A stretch of DNA of 64,000 nt from Stentor coeruleus. Its lineage: Eukaryota > Ciliophora > Heterotrichea > Heterotrichida > Stentoridae. Shown here piece by piece: positions 18,663 to 29,118 of this stretch (position 1 is the first letter of the stretch; every line of letters starts with the position of its first letter). Under the pieces are notes generated by a model. It made no database searches, had not been told where the DNA came from, and saw nothing but the letters and a program-made list of their open reading frames with translations. Location of the stretch: assembly GCA_001970955.1 (NCBI GenBank), contig MPUH01000167.1, positions 27,606 to 91,605 on the forward strand, written 5' to 3'. The position numbers and the translations under genes are program-made.

Positions 18663-21077
18663 CTAACTAAATAACTGGCTTAACCCACATTTTCTTAAAC
18701 GCTTTTTTGTAAGCAAAGTCAATTTGTTTATACCTAAAATATAGACTTTTAATTTCCATATTTCAGGAGCCACAATAGGAAGCAGCTCAGAGCGATCTGG
18801 GGCAAAAGAAAATGATATCACAGATTTCTTAATTTTTAACAAAGGAAAGACCATTTGATATTGTTGTTTGATTTTCATTTGAATTAAAGCAAATACTTGA
18901 GTAAACTTAGATGATATTTTTGTGTTTAAGAGGATTGATGGGGTCTTTGGTGATTTTTCTCTATCATAACTTTTTATAATTGGGCTACTTAGTTTAAGAA
19001 GCTTGCTTTTAACTTGACGAGTTTTAATTTCTTCAGCATATTGATAACCTTTTTTTACATTTTTAGCTTTTTGTTCTGAGTTTTTGATTTTTTCAAACAC
19101 TTGAGGTTTTGATGAGTTTCTTGGCTTGATGTTTTTTGCGAATAATTTTTCAACACCTTTGGATAGTAGTTGTTTAAGATTAGTTTTCGGAGACTGATCT
19201 GTTGATAAATTTTTCTCCATTACAGGTGAGTTCACAAACTCCATACCTTTCGGAATTTCCCCTTCAGAACTAATTTTCAAATTATACCTTGACCTCAAAG
19301 ACGAACTAGTATTCGAAAACTCAGACGACTTCTTACTATCATAAGACCCATTACTCGAAATAACCGGTTTAAACAAAGCAAAGCATCTCATAAGCCTAAT
19401 ACATTTAATTTTTTCTTCTTTTCTAATCCTCATAATTAAAATACTTTTCACTGCTTCAACTTTTAATTCCCAAACATACCATAAAAAATAAGAAAAAAAT
19501 ATCTCAATTTTATTCTTATAAATCTTCTTCATTACTTCAACTAAAAATTCATTCCTAGGCTTGATAGGTTTGTATCTGAATAAATTTATAAACACCGAGC
19601 TTTGAGTTTTACTTAAAAGTTTATTATTAGCCACATTGAGTATCAATATTGCACATCGTAAATTGTTTTTTTGTATCGGAGTCCTTATCCTAGTATTTTT
19701 TCTCCACATACAAATCCAGTCTTTTTCAGCGTTTTTAGTGAAATTTATCATCATTTTCATAAGGATTTTATATGTTTTATTTGAATACAAATGTTTGAAT
19801 CCTGAAAAATACCACCCTAACCTTGTGCTGAAAACTGGGACAATTTTCTCCCAAAAAGTTCTAACTGAAGATTCGGTGTAAACATTTTCAAACCTAGAAA
19901 GCCAAGTGTTGTAATCAATTTTCCCAGCGAGTCTATGAAAAGTTAACCTTATGTTTTTTGTTAATGTATCAGTAAAAATACTTATACCAGTTTCAATATT
20001 TGAATCTACATTTCCATAAACTAAACAGTTTTCATTAGTCGATTTTGGGCTTTTAATAAATTCTTCATCAATACTATCAAAAATCTCAATTTCTTCAAAA
20101 CTGTTATTGCTTTTAATAACCTTACCAATTGGACCTTTAGGGTTACTACATATAATCCCAACACTTTTTCCATACCCCGACACTATTTGGCAGTCAAAAT
20201 ACCCTTTTTCTAACAAGTAGACTTTTAATACCCAGTTTTTTAATGCACAATCAGATTTTCCTTTCCCTTCAACCCATTGATATAAACACCCTTTTTCCAA
20301 ACCGAAAAGACTTGTCTCACTAGCCGCAATAGAATTGATTTCTTTTTGATACAAAGAAAGCCGTACTGGTTTTAAGCAACTATCAAAAACAAATATAGTC
20401 CCTGAAGTTAATGCGGCGACAAATTTTTTCCCACAACAAATACTCGTAATATAATGAGTTTCTAAGTCTGGAAGTGTATATGGGCAAAGTTTTGGTTTTT
20501 GGAGTTTAAAACACCGTTCAGAATTGCTTAGAAGGCCAAAGATATAAATATAACCTCCTTGTGTGCGGATTAAAGTGGATTTTTCTCCACATAAGACTTG
20601 TTCGGCTGTGAAATAATCAGCGTTTCTTACAAGGATTGGACCATGTTTTGTTGTCTCAAGATCTCCTAATTGATGATCCTCGCCTATGCCCCAAGTAAAA
20701 AGTTTACCATTACGGTCTAGAGCTGCTGCATGGGTTTTGCCTAGTGAAGCTTGGGTTATATTGCAGAGACCATCGATTTTTACTAGGGTGTTTTTCTTGA
20801 CCTCTTTTCTTAAGATTGCCGCTGATAAATTCTCAGAAGAAATGCCCCAGACCTCACCTTCTGAGGTTATGAATAGACCTATTTGACTGTTGCAAACACA
20901 AGAGATTACAGATGTTGGGATTTTCAGTTCTTGTGGTTTGGATTGAAAGAGCACTTGGGTTACTATATGGTTGTTCAGGATAATACCCCAGTTATCATTG
21001 AGAGCTACAAGCTTACCATGGAGCTTTTGAAGGATTTTAGGGTGTTCTCCTTCTTCCCCTGTCCAAACTGCTATCAT
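18663..21077 (-). CDS. RCC1-repeat protein with long basic tail
   Basis: An 804-aa protein. Residues about 1-320 hold RCC1-type beta-propeller repeats, seen as recurring GxVWGISSEN, AAALDRNGKLFTWGIGEDHQLG and LFGLEKGCLYQW patterns. RCC1 propellers act as nucleotide-exchange factors for Ran or as protein-binding platforms; the repeats here are divergent and Ran specificity cannot be claimed. Residues about 380-580 are helical and Lys/Arg-rich, and the rest is a disordered Ser/Lys-rich stretch with a final basic segment. It begins MIAVWTGEEGEHP at 21077, and its 3' end is 61 bp from the convergent orphan gene. Confidence 0.75.
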   Translation of the reverse strand: MIAVWTGEEGEHPKILQKLHGKLVALNDNWGIILNNHIVTQVLFQSKPQELKIPTSVISCVCNSQIGLFITSEGEVWGISSENLSAAILRKEVKKNTLVKIDGLCNITQASLGKTHAAALDRNGKLFTWGIGEDHQLGDLETTKHGPILVRNADYFTAEQVLCGEKSTLIRTQGGYIYIFGLLSNSERCFKLQKPKLCPYTLPDLETHYITSICCGKKFVAALTSGTIFVFDSCLKPVRLSLYQKEINSIAASETSLFGLEKGCLYQWVEGKGKSDCALKNWVLKVYLLEKGYFDCQIVSGYGKSVGIICSNPKGPIGKVIKSNNSFEEIEIFDSIDEEFIKSPKSTNENCLVYGNVDSNIETGISIFTDTLTKNIRLTFHRLAGKIDYNTWLSRFENVYTESSVRTFWEKIVPVFSTRLGWYFSGFKHLYSNKTYKILMKMMINFTKNAEKDWICMWRKNTRIRTPIQKNNLRCAILILNVANNKLLSKTQSSVFINLFRYKPIKPRNEFLVEVMKKIYKNKIEIFFSYFLWYVWELKVEAVKSILIMRIRKEEKIKCIRLMRCFALFKPVISSNGSYDSKKSSEFSNTSSSLRSRYNLKISSEGEIPKGMEFVNSPVMEKNLSTDQSPKTNLKQLLSKGVEKLFAKNIKPRNSSKPQVFEKIKNSEQKAKNVKKGYQYAEEIKTRQVKSKLLKLSSPIIKSYDREKSPKTPSILLNTKISSKFTQVFALIQMKIKQQYQMVFPLLKIKKSVISFSFAPDRSELLPIVAPEIWKLKVYILGINKLTLLTKKRLRKCGLSQLFS

Positions 21078-21701
21078 ACTAGATAAATATTTTTGGGAAC
21101 GAAGAGGGAAAAAACTTTAAATGGAAATTTGAAATTGATAGCAAAAAAAAACTCAGAAAGATTTTCAAAAGAAAGGATTTTATGCAAACTTGATGATGAA
21201 TGGATGGCTTGGAATGCTCAGAATTTATGGAAATTTTGCGAATATTTTATCAAAAGGGTTATAAAATAAGCTTGGATAAAATATGAGAATTATAGGATAG
21301 GAATTGTTAAGATAAGATTTTAGGGGTTTTTAATGTGGTTTTGATATGGTGATTTAGATTTAAGGTCATAAAAATATTGAAATTTTGCTTGTGGAAAATG
21401 ATTTAGTAAGCATGCTGAGTTAAAGATATGCTTGTGATAAAAAATCATAAAGACAAGTTTAAATTACTGATATTATATAAATATCACCGAGAACTATANA
21501 CAACTAATATTATAAATATCACCGAGAACTATAAACCTATAATTTTTCTTATAACCTTACACAATGCCATACTTTAAAACAAAAAAGCCACAAAAATAAA
21601 ATTCTCTACAAAATCATCTTCCTATAAAAATCTAATAACAAAAACCCCTTACCTCTCTTCAATACATTTTCCCTACATCTTACATTTTCCTATAATAAAA
21701 A
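21078..21701. other. intergenic, holds a short tandem repeat
   Basis: Divergent promoter interval. An open frame of about 60 codons without an early ATG (21081-21269, plus) is at the level expected by chance. The notable content is the repeat at 21476-21533. Confidence 0.45.
21476..21533. repeat. two-copy 35-bp tandem repeat with an ambiguous base
   Basis: The 23-bp block TATAAATATCACCGAGAACT plus ATA occurs at 21476-21498 and again at 21511-21533, a 35-bp period. Base 21499, just after the first copy, is n, so the number of copies may have been hard to resolve in assembly. Confidence 0.8.
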
Positions 21702-23036
21702 ATGATTTATAAAGACCAATCAGGTATATACGATGGAAAACTAAATAATCAAGGCTATCCTGAACTTTATGGTGAAAAATACTATCATGATTCAAGTTCC
21801 TACTCAGGTAATTGGAGAATGGGTCTTAAAGAAGGTATAGGAATCCTCCATACAAATACATATAAAATCAAACTTGAATACAGACAAGGTACTCCATACA
21901 AACTCTTAGAATTAATATCCCCTTCTCATATATCTGAGTCTTATAAAACTTTTATATTTAAAATCAAACCAATATTAATTGAAGATCATTGGGAAGAAGT
22001 TCCAGTATCAGCCCAAGACCTTGATGATTATACATACACAGTGTATTTTTCTAATGAAAAAATGAGATTTGATGGACTTTTTTTCAAAAAGTCTTTGAAA
22101 AACCTTGTTGAATGGACTAATGATTTTATAACATATTATGGGGAATGTGATGAATACTATAATCCATCAGGATATGCTGAAATACAATATCCTTATTTTG
22201 TATATATAGGATCAAATATACATTTTAGACCACATGGTTTTGGTTATAAAAAACATATAAATGGATGGGTTGAAGAAGGAAATTATAAGCAAAGTTTGAT
22301 ATCTGGAGACTGTATTATAGAAAAAGAAGGATATTTATTAAAAATCAATTGTAATGATGGTATGATTAAAAATGGGACTTGTAGTCATAATGGAAAATCT
22401 ATAAAAATTACAAATGGTGCAAAGGGAATATCTTTTCATAATATTGAAATGATTGAGAATTATGAACATATATCAAAAGCTTTTACTCAAATAGTGAATT
22501 ATATTGATGATATAAAAATAGATGAAAATGAAATACTTTTACATGCATCAGTTGAGGATTTTAGGAGATGTGCAAAAGCTCAAGTTGATATGAGTGGGAA
22601 AATCTTTAGGAAACATAATTTTAAGACTTTTTGGAATTGGAGAGAATATGAAAAATCGAAAAAAGTTGTGAGTGATAAAATTATGATGGAAGTTAAAATA
22701 ATGAATAATTATAGATTTATAGGAGAAATGCCTAAAGGTAAAGGGAAAATTAAAGGTAAAAATGGGGATTATTATAAAGGTTGTACTATAAAAGGTAATG
22801 CTGAAGGGTATGGAGAAATATTTTATATAGATGGGGTATGTTACAAAGGTGAGTTTAAAAATGGAATTAGAGATGGGATTGGGAAAATATGGTATAAAAA
22901 TGGAGATAGGTATAAAGGACACTGGAAGGAAGATAAAATGCATGGAAAAGGGGTTTATTTTACTAGTACTGAAATTGTTTATGGGATATGGAAAGAGAAT
23001 AATATTGATATTTGTTTGAATATTATAAAACTCTAA
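21702..23036 (+). CDS. MORN-repeat protein
   Basis: A 444-aa protein with MORN repeats at both ends. N-terminal repeats run over about residues 8-50 (YSGNWRMGLKEGIGIL). A stronger C-terminal block of about four repeats spans about 345-440, with GDYYKG, YKGEFKNGIRDGIGKIWY and YKGHWKEDKMHGKG signatures. The middle region is shared with the two downstream MORN genes, so they are paralogues. MORN repeats form beta hairpins that bind membranes or cortical and ciliary partners. It starts at the first ATG (MIYKDQSG). No TM segment or enzyme domain is seen. Confidence 0.88.
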   Translation: MIYKDQSGIYDGKLNNQGYPELYGEKYYHDSSSYSGNWRMGLKEGIGILHTNTYKIKLEYRQGTPYKLLELISPSHISESYKTFIFKIKPILIEDHWEEVPVSAQDLDDYTYTVYFSNEKMRFDGLFFKKSLKNLVEWTNDFITYYGECDEYYNPSGYAEIQYPYFVYIGSNIHFRPHGFGYKKHINGWVEEGNYKQSLISGDCIIEKEGYLLKINCNDGMIKNGTCSHNGKSIKITNGAKGISFHNIEMIENYEHISKAFTQIVNYIDDIKIDENEILLHASVEDFRRCAKAQVDMSGKIFRKHNFKTFWNWREYEKSKKVVSDKIMMEVKIMNNYRFIGEMPKGKGKIKGKNGDYYKGCTIKGNAEGYGEIFYIDGVCYKGEFKNGIRDGIGKIWYKNGDRYKGHWKEDKMHGKGVYFTSTEIVYGIWKENNIDICLNIIKL

Positions 23037-23109
23037 TGATATTTATTACAAACTAAGTTTTCTAGTAAAAAAAAAATACACAAATCTTTTTCATATGTAC
23101 ATTGTAATC

Positions 23110-23727
23110 CTAGTATATAATTTCTCCTTCCCCGTTTAACTCATTATTTTTAAACTCTCCTCTATATATGCATCCTTAAATTTTTTAGTTCCTTGGCCTT
23201 CAAGTTTTAATTTATTATTAAACCCAATATATGTAAAATAATCACAATCAATTTGCCCAAAACCCTTAGGATGTGAGTCTTTAGTCTCACCAAAATAATT
23301 CATTACCCCATAGTTTTCGATAAATACATTTTTTAGTGCAGATTCAAAAATTTTCCCTTCAAAATACATCTGTCCAGAGAAATTGCGATAAAAAGTATAT
23401 TCTTTTTGACTATATAAATCGATATTTCGCTATAATAATTGCCAGTGCTTATTAAAATGATAGGCAATTCAAATTCTATTGTTGTAGCTTTACATTTTTC
23501 AGGTCTAATTAGTCTATAAACTTTTGTTGGGAGACCATCTTTGAATTCAAGATCAGCTATAATGCTATTTGTTATTATCATGCCTCTACCATGTTTTCTA
23601 CCTAGTTTCCATTCTCCTTCATAGGTTATGCTTATGAAATTGTATTCTTTTTTCCCTTTTCCATGAGGATAGCCATCTAAAGCTTGCCCAAAATATACAC
23701 CTGCATAGTCTTGATAATTATAAGTCT
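23110..23727 (-). pseudogene. decayed MORN-repeat paralogue
   Basis: Read on the minus strand, this segment aligns throughout with the intact gene at 24119-25432, but with lesions. The initiator region reads TAT AAT TAT where the paralogue has ATG AAT TAT. A frameshift near 23428 (about one base missing) moves the frame between NYYSEI and LYSQKEYTFYRN. A second shift near 23160 moves it again before RGEFKNNELNGEGEII. A TAG at 23110-23112 then cuts the copy, so the C-terminal MORN block is missing. No 15- or 16-nt intron explains these breaks. It is a truncated pseudogene between two intact paralogues. Confidence 0.85.
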
Positions 23728-24118
23728 AGTATTGTAATAAAAATTAGTATCAAAATTATTGAAAAGTTTTATATCAAATGATAAGGAAAATGATAGAAAT
23801 TATTCAAATAATAAGAAGAATAAAAATAAGCTTATAAAAATGCATTTATGTTTGTTTATTCTTAGTTGTTTAGGAAGGGCTAAAAATTATAAATACTTCT
23901 TTAGATTAAAAAACCTGCAATAACTGTTAGTCTTGAAAATAATATAAAAAAACTTGATAGGGGGGTTTTGCTTCAATTAAAATAGATACTTTATGGTTTA
24001 AAAATCATATATGAGCCAAAAAAGATGAGGTTAATTAGTGTTACGATGACACCACTTATTTACCCTAAGATTTTGAATTTTAATTATTTATATTAATTGG
24101 TAAATATCAATTATATAC
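23728..24118. other. intergenic between MORN paralogues
   Basis: No gene or RNA signature recognised. It contains a run of six G at about 23956-23965, unusual here, without visible pairing. Confidence 0.5.
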
Positions 24119-25432
24119 TTAATAAAGGCCAATGATTAAATTTCCATTATCAAAAATTCCTGAAATTTCTCTACAAGAAAATTTTAGTCTACCTTTACCA
24201 TTAAATTTATCATCTTTCCAGTACCCAAAGTAACAAAATTCTGCACTAAAAAATTTCCCGAAACCACTTCTCACTCCATTTGTAAAGCATCCAATATAGT
24301 AGTCACCATTTTTATAATATAATTTCCCATAACCTTCAATTTTCCCATTTTTCCACTCTCCGTTATATACCTCGTTATTGATAAAAATCATTTTACCTTT
24401 GCCATTCTTAATCCCATTAACCATCTCTCCACTATAAATTCCATTTTCTTCTTTTGTCAATTGCACTAAGTTAATATTTTTCATTAAATTCTCGCTTTCA
24501 TACACTTTCCAATTCTTATAACCTTTAAAATCATATTTTTTTTCCTTATCCTTAATCCGCCTTGGCATATTTTTATAACAATCATAGAAAATTTCTCCAT
24601 CAATAAATTTTAAATGTATATCATCATATATAATCATCGAAATTTCAATAAAGCCAATAATCTCTTTTAGTATATCTTTTAATTCAGAATTGCACCTAAC
24701 TCCTAAACGTCCATTATCCCAATTTATATATATATAATTTATCTTCTCATTAATAGTGACTAAAACTTCCCCAACAGGTTTATTTTCATAAAACGTTCCT
24801 ATAATCGAAGAATTTCCATTTATGATTTCACCTTCCCCATTAAGAAAATCATCAACAAAATAGCCTTTATAAATTATTCCATTACGATACATTTTTGTTC
24901 CTTGACCTTCAAGAATAAGATAATTATTATACCCAATATAATCAAAATAATCTGTAATCATATGTGCATATCCAAAAGGGGAATAATCTTTTGTTTCCCC
25001 AGTATAGCTTAATTCTTCAGTTAAAATATTCTTAAAATTTTTCAAAGGAGTCGTAAAAAGCCTCCCTTTAAATGCTATATTTCCATAACTATCCAGATAA
25101 AAATAATACTTTTTAGAGTTTTCAGTATCACAAATTTCAGCATAATAATCCCCATATTGTACAGGGAAAATATTTATTTCTAAGGTGTTGATAGATTTGT
25201 AATTATTTTCCAAATTGATTATTTTAATGATTTTTGTTGGCAAACCTTCGTTCCATAGTAATGCAAAAATTTCATTTGATGTTTTTATTATCCCTTTTCC
25301 ATGTTTCCTACCTTGTTTCCATTCGCCTTCATATATGAGATTATTCGCATAAACCTTTTTCCCTTTTCCATGTGGAATGTTGATGTTAGTTTCTCCATAA
25401 TAGTTCCCTGCTGAATCAGAATAGTAATTCAT
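24119..25432 (-). CDS. MORN-repeat protein, paralogue of the 21.7-kb gene
   Basis: A 437-aa MORN protein. I chose the ATG at 25432 (MNYYSDSAGNYYGE) instead of an upstream in-frame Met, because the paralogues begin at this point. N-terminal repeats (GNYYGETNINIPHGKGKKVY, YEGEWKQGRKHGKGII) are followed by a conserved middle. About four C-terminal repeats include IYSGEMVNGIKNGKGKMIF, YNGEWKNGKIEGYGKLYY and YYIGCFTNGVRSGFGKFF. It lies on the opposite strand to the first paralogue. Its likely role is cortical or membrane scaffolding, known only from the repeat family. Confidence 0.87.
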   Translation of the reverse strand: MNYYSDSAGNYYGETNINIPHGKGKKVYANNLIYEGEWKQGRKHGKGIIKTSNEIFALLWNEGLPTKIIKIINLENNYKSINTLEINIFPVQYGDYYAEICDTENSKKYYFYLDSYGNIAFKGRLFTTPLKNFKNILTEELSYTGETKDYSPFGYAHMITDYFDYIGYNNYLILEGQGTKMYRNGIIYKGYFVDDFLNGEGEIINGNSSIIGTFYENKPVGEVLVTINEKINYIYINWDNGRLGVRCNSELKDILKEIIGFIEISMIIYDDIHLKFIDGEIFYDCYKNMPRRIKDKEKKYDFKGYKNWKVYESENLMKNINLVQLTKEENGIYSGEMVNGIKNGKGKMIFINNEVYNGEWKNGKIEGYGKLYYKNGDYYIGCFTNGVRSGFGKFFSAEFCYFGYWKDDKFNGKGRLKFSCREISGIFDNGNLIIGLY

Positions 25433-26217
25433 ATATTTATATATGTTTAATGGAAAATATAGGAAATTATATGCTTTTTGTATAGGAAAAATACTTAAAA
25501 TGATAATAAAAGATTTTGGAGTACTTGTTTTATACAAATTTCATTGTATTGGAAGCAATACAAACGTAATAAGAAAATGTTTTGATAATTTGTGTGGCAA
25601 ATATTTTACATATGCAGGTTTATATAAACATTAGATTTATTAACGATAAAGAAATAAATGTCAAATCTTTTAAAAATCCTACAATATATAAATATTATTT
25701 TTTTTAACGATAAAGGAAATAACCTCAGGCTATTAAAGCATTCATCATAGGTTATACCATAATAATCTATCATCCTAAACACACAAAGTAAAACCATATA
25801 CTCTATGATACAGAGCATCTCCAAACATTATGATGCTTATGTTTATTGTAAAGGATAATAAAAATTGCCCCAGCTTGCGTAAGTGTAATTTAAAGCATAA
25901 CTATGATATAAGTTTCTCATACACTTGTTTTTTTATAAAATTGACTTGAAAAAATATTTCCCAAGGATCAATGCTCAAAAGCATATCTCAGTATATCCAA
26001 CACCCAATTTTATATAAAACAAGTTTTGAAAAAATCATCCTCATCCCAAGATAAAAAATCAATATATCCTTCATCTACAAATATTCATTATTATTAAACC
26101 CCCATACTACTCATATAAAAATTTTCATATAATAAAATAACCCAAAAATAACAAATTCTTCTCTAAACATCCTATTATCAATCTTATAATTTATATAAAC
26201 CATAAATAATCATCCTA
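25433..26217. other. intergenic, no gene seen
   Basis: 785 bp of AT-rich DNA. Short open frames overlap each other on both strands and show no coding character. The right third is A/C-rich on the plus strand. Confidence 0.5.
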
Positions 26218-27819
26218 TTAAGTATATTCCGTTTCTAATAAATTAAACTTTTTCAAACTAACACCTTGTTTCTTAGCCCAAACATCAGCAGGATTAGGTG
26301 AATCAGGTCTACCTTTTCTAACTTGTTGTGCAAAAGTTTCATAATTGTTATGCATTTTAATCCCAGTCTTAAAATTCTTAACAACCATTGGTACTACTGT
26401 AACTGTATTTCTAATTTTAGCTGTATATGGTCTTTTAGGAATAGTTGGTATTAAACTATATCCTAAAGTATTTGCTGTATACAATTGGACTTTTTCTGGG
26501 CCTGGGGATTTATCTGTAGCATTAAATAATTGCATGCTTTTCTGAACACATGGTTGAAAATATATTAAATTCTTAACACTTGCTGAAACATTATAAACTG
26601 ATCTGGATTTTTTCTCAGTCAAAGCTGATATCGGCCTAGTTTTTCCTGTTTGTGGCCTTGATCTCATTTGAGAACGTAATAAACTTGGAGAAAAATCATT
26701 ACTTAAATTCACAATATTTTGGGTTTGGGACTTTTCTATAAGGTCTTGTTTTTCTATTTCTTGTTTTCTTATATTTACCAAAGCGAGTTTTGTTGCTTTT
26801 GGGTAGTTTTTTTCTGCATCTTCATATGAAGCAACTTCTGCCCGACCTTCTTCATCAACAACATTTTCTATTATCGCATTTGATATGTTTTGTTTACGAA
26901 TTTCCCTCCATCTCATTTTATTACCTAAGTTTTCTTTTAGTTGGTTTTGCGTATCTTTTGTTAAGCTTTCTGAGAATTTGTCTTTTGATATTTTTAAAGC
27001 TAATAAATGTGAAGATGCGATAACAGAAAATTCCATTGGTTTAGATAAAAGTATTGAATCTTCACCTGCCCATTCACCTGGCATTATGACACCTAGATTA
27101 TAACAACTTGTTGTTTTAGACATTAAACCACGAGCTGGGGCTGAACCTGGTCTTTTTACAGGGTTTTGTGAGCCTACAACTTTACATTCCCCTTCTTCTA
27201 TTATAAAAGCATAAGGAGCTTTTTCCCCTTCCCTTAATAAAGTGTCGCCGCTTTTGAATTGACATTTTTCAAAAAGACCCAAGACTCGTTCTTTACCAGC
27301 TTGACCAAGTTGGCGAACCCCCGGGACTGTTTTCACGAGGAATTCAAGAAGTTTTGTGTTGTCTTGAACTTTGCGGACTTTTTCCATAGCTTTTTTTAGA
27401 GGAACTCTAGGTATTGAGATTATAGAAACAACTTCTCTTGCTGTCACACGGGATGGGATCCATTTGTGTCCTGTGAACGGAAATGTATAACCAAATATAT
27501 CATAAGCCTCTAATACTGATTCTTCTTTGTTAATATTTCTTATAAAAACTTTTCCATCAAGAATAATATACAAGTCTGGTTTTCGTACTTTATCTGTTAT
27601 AAGAACTTCTAATGGGGCAAGAATAAATAATTTCATCGCGGTACAGAACTAAATTTATCTTACATCAGCTCGTTGGTTTGGGGGAATTTGTCTTAACAAA
27701 GGGTTTTCTTTAAAAATCATTTTGAGTTTCTAGATATCCCTCACATTAATATCTCCTTCATTTTTTTCATCTCTTAGTAAAGACTCTTTGATTTCATCTA
27801 TAGGTCTTCTTTTTAGCAT
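26218..27819 (-). CDS. cyclic-nucleotide-binding-domain protein (two introns)
   Basis: A 523-aa protein built from three exons: 27819-27745, 27729-27664 and 27648-26218. The introns remove in-frame stops and add 51 N-terminal residues (MLKRRPIDEIKESLL). Two cNMP-binding-like beta barrels follow: about 40-130 (FILAPLEVLITDKVRKPDLYIILDGKVFIRN in pieces) and about 165-285, with REGEKAPYAFIIEEGECKVV and GEWAGEDSILLSKP. In the phosphate-binding cassette the usual PRxA Arg is missing (PMEFSVIA), so cAMP or cGMP binding is doubtful. The C-terminal about 200 residues are basic and disordered. There is no TM segment or kinase domain. Its ATG is 7 bp from that of the divergent gene. Confidence 0.82.
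27649..27663 (-). other. 15-nt intron 2 of the cNMP-domain gene
   Basis: GTAAGATAAATTTAG on the minus strand, containing in-frame stops; A at -6. Confidence 0.83.
27730..27744 (-). other. 15-nt intron 1 of the cNMP-domain gene, GTG donor
   Basis: GTGAGGGATATCTAG on the minus strand. It has an in-frame TAG, a GTGAG donor instead of GTA, and A at -6. Confidence 0.75.
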
Positions 27820-27826
27820 ATTTATT

Positions 27827-28438
27827 ATGAATATTGAGTTTTCTTTTACAGCCTTTGACGACTTTCCTGCTTTAAAAGATAGTAAATCTAAGCATGTACT
27901 TCAAAGTATAGCAGATCATATGAGAAACAAAGGGAACTCAGTTGTTTATTCTTGTTTAATCAAAATGGCTGCATTAGATGCTGGTGTATCTATAAAAAAC
28001 ATCCACAGAGGACTTGCTGATAGAATCGCAACTTTTCCTAACAAAAGACAGGTTATTATCCATATGTTTGACAATCTTAGCAGCCAAGAATATTTTATTC
28101 AAGATAGAGCTAGAAATGAAGCATCATTTACTACAGATATACGAAATTATAGACCAAGAAAAGAACCAATTAATAAAGCTTCACCAATATCCCACACTTT
28201 ATCAACATCTCTTAATGTTGAATATTTAAAATCCAAACTTATATCTTATCCTTTACATCTTTTAGATCATGAAAAACTTTATCTTGACAATTTCATATTC
28301 TACTCATCATTATTACGTAGTGCAAACTCAGGAGCTATTCCGATATTAGTATACATTCCTCATAATCTTAGTGATTTACAGCAGGCAACGAATTTCATAT
28401 TAGAGTTTTGCAAAGAAATAGCTATTTATTTAAATTAG
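27827..28438 (+). CDS. orphan protein in a tight divergent pair
   Basis: A 203-aa protein starting MNIEFSFTAFDDFPAL; family not recognised. It is soluble-looking, with no signal peptide or TM segment, and ends with TAG. I placed the start at 27827 because an upstream in-frame Met (27788) would lie inside the opposite gene's first exon and adds a hydrophobic stretch that does not look conserved. The two divergent ATGs are then only 7 bp apart, leaving no room for separate promoters unless they lie inside the genes. Confidence 0.65.
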   Translation: MNIEFSFTAFDDFPALKDSKSKHVLQSIADHMRNKGNSVVYSCLIKMAALDAGVSIKNIHRGLADRIATFPNKRQVIIHMFDNLSSQEYFIQDRARNEASFTTDIRNYRPRKEPINKASPISHTLSTSLNVEYLKSKLISYPLHLLDHEKLYLDNFIFYSSLLRSANSGAIPILVYIPHNLSDLQQATNFILEFCKEIAIYLN

Positions 28439-29118
28439 TTTAAGGGTTTTTAGGGTATATTTGTTAAATAGTTTATGAGAATTTTTGTGTATATTTTATG
28501 GGTAATATTTTGTATATATGCATATGATATGAGTCTTTTTGTAGATTCCATAACTTTTTATTGATTTATTGAATACTAGCAAAATTAAGAAAATTGATAT
28601 TTTTATATATGTTTAAATAAGTTAACAATATTATGATCTTGGATATATGAAAAATTTTGAAAATTTCTATTGATAATTGGTAAACTTAGAGAATTATTAA
28701 TATTTAAAAATATTATAGTAATGCTTTAGATAACTTCGCCCCAGTTATTAGTGCGCTTAGAATCCAGCTGGAACTACTTGTCTAGGATCAAGAATATTTG
28801 GTTTCAAAAAAAGTACTGATATAAGATGGAAAATTTCTGTCCCAAATGAAAATAAAGATAAATTACATACAAATTGTGTATACAAAAATTTCTTAGCAAA
28901 TAAAAAAAAGTAGGATTTTGATATTTTATAAACTACTTATTGAATTATAAATTTCAATCTTTTAAGGGATACAATTGGATTAAGATTATACAGAAAAAGT
29001 AAAAATCCTCAAATCTGTATATAAATGTAAATTTAATGAGTAAATGCACAATAAAATCAATATCTTAAATCATGTAAATCTATATTAAAAATACAACTAT
29101 TTTGTAATATAAATCTAA
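28439..29118. other. intergenic with a possible orphan 3' exon
   Basis: Mostly AT-rich. On the minus strand 28936-28757 a frame is open for 59 codons, without ATG, ending PNILDPRQVVPAGF and TAA. The final part is richer in GC than its surroundings. It may be the 3' exon of an unseen short gene, or chance. Confidence 0.35.

Noticed and set aside
21081-21269. plus-strand open frame overlapping the RCC1 gene promoter
   Set aside because: About 60 codons without an early ATG; this length is expected about once in such an interval by chance.
22548-22943. 131-codon minus-strand frame inside the MORN gene
   Set aside because: Shadow of the repetitive MORN coding sequence; Phe/Ile/Ser-rich with no independent support.
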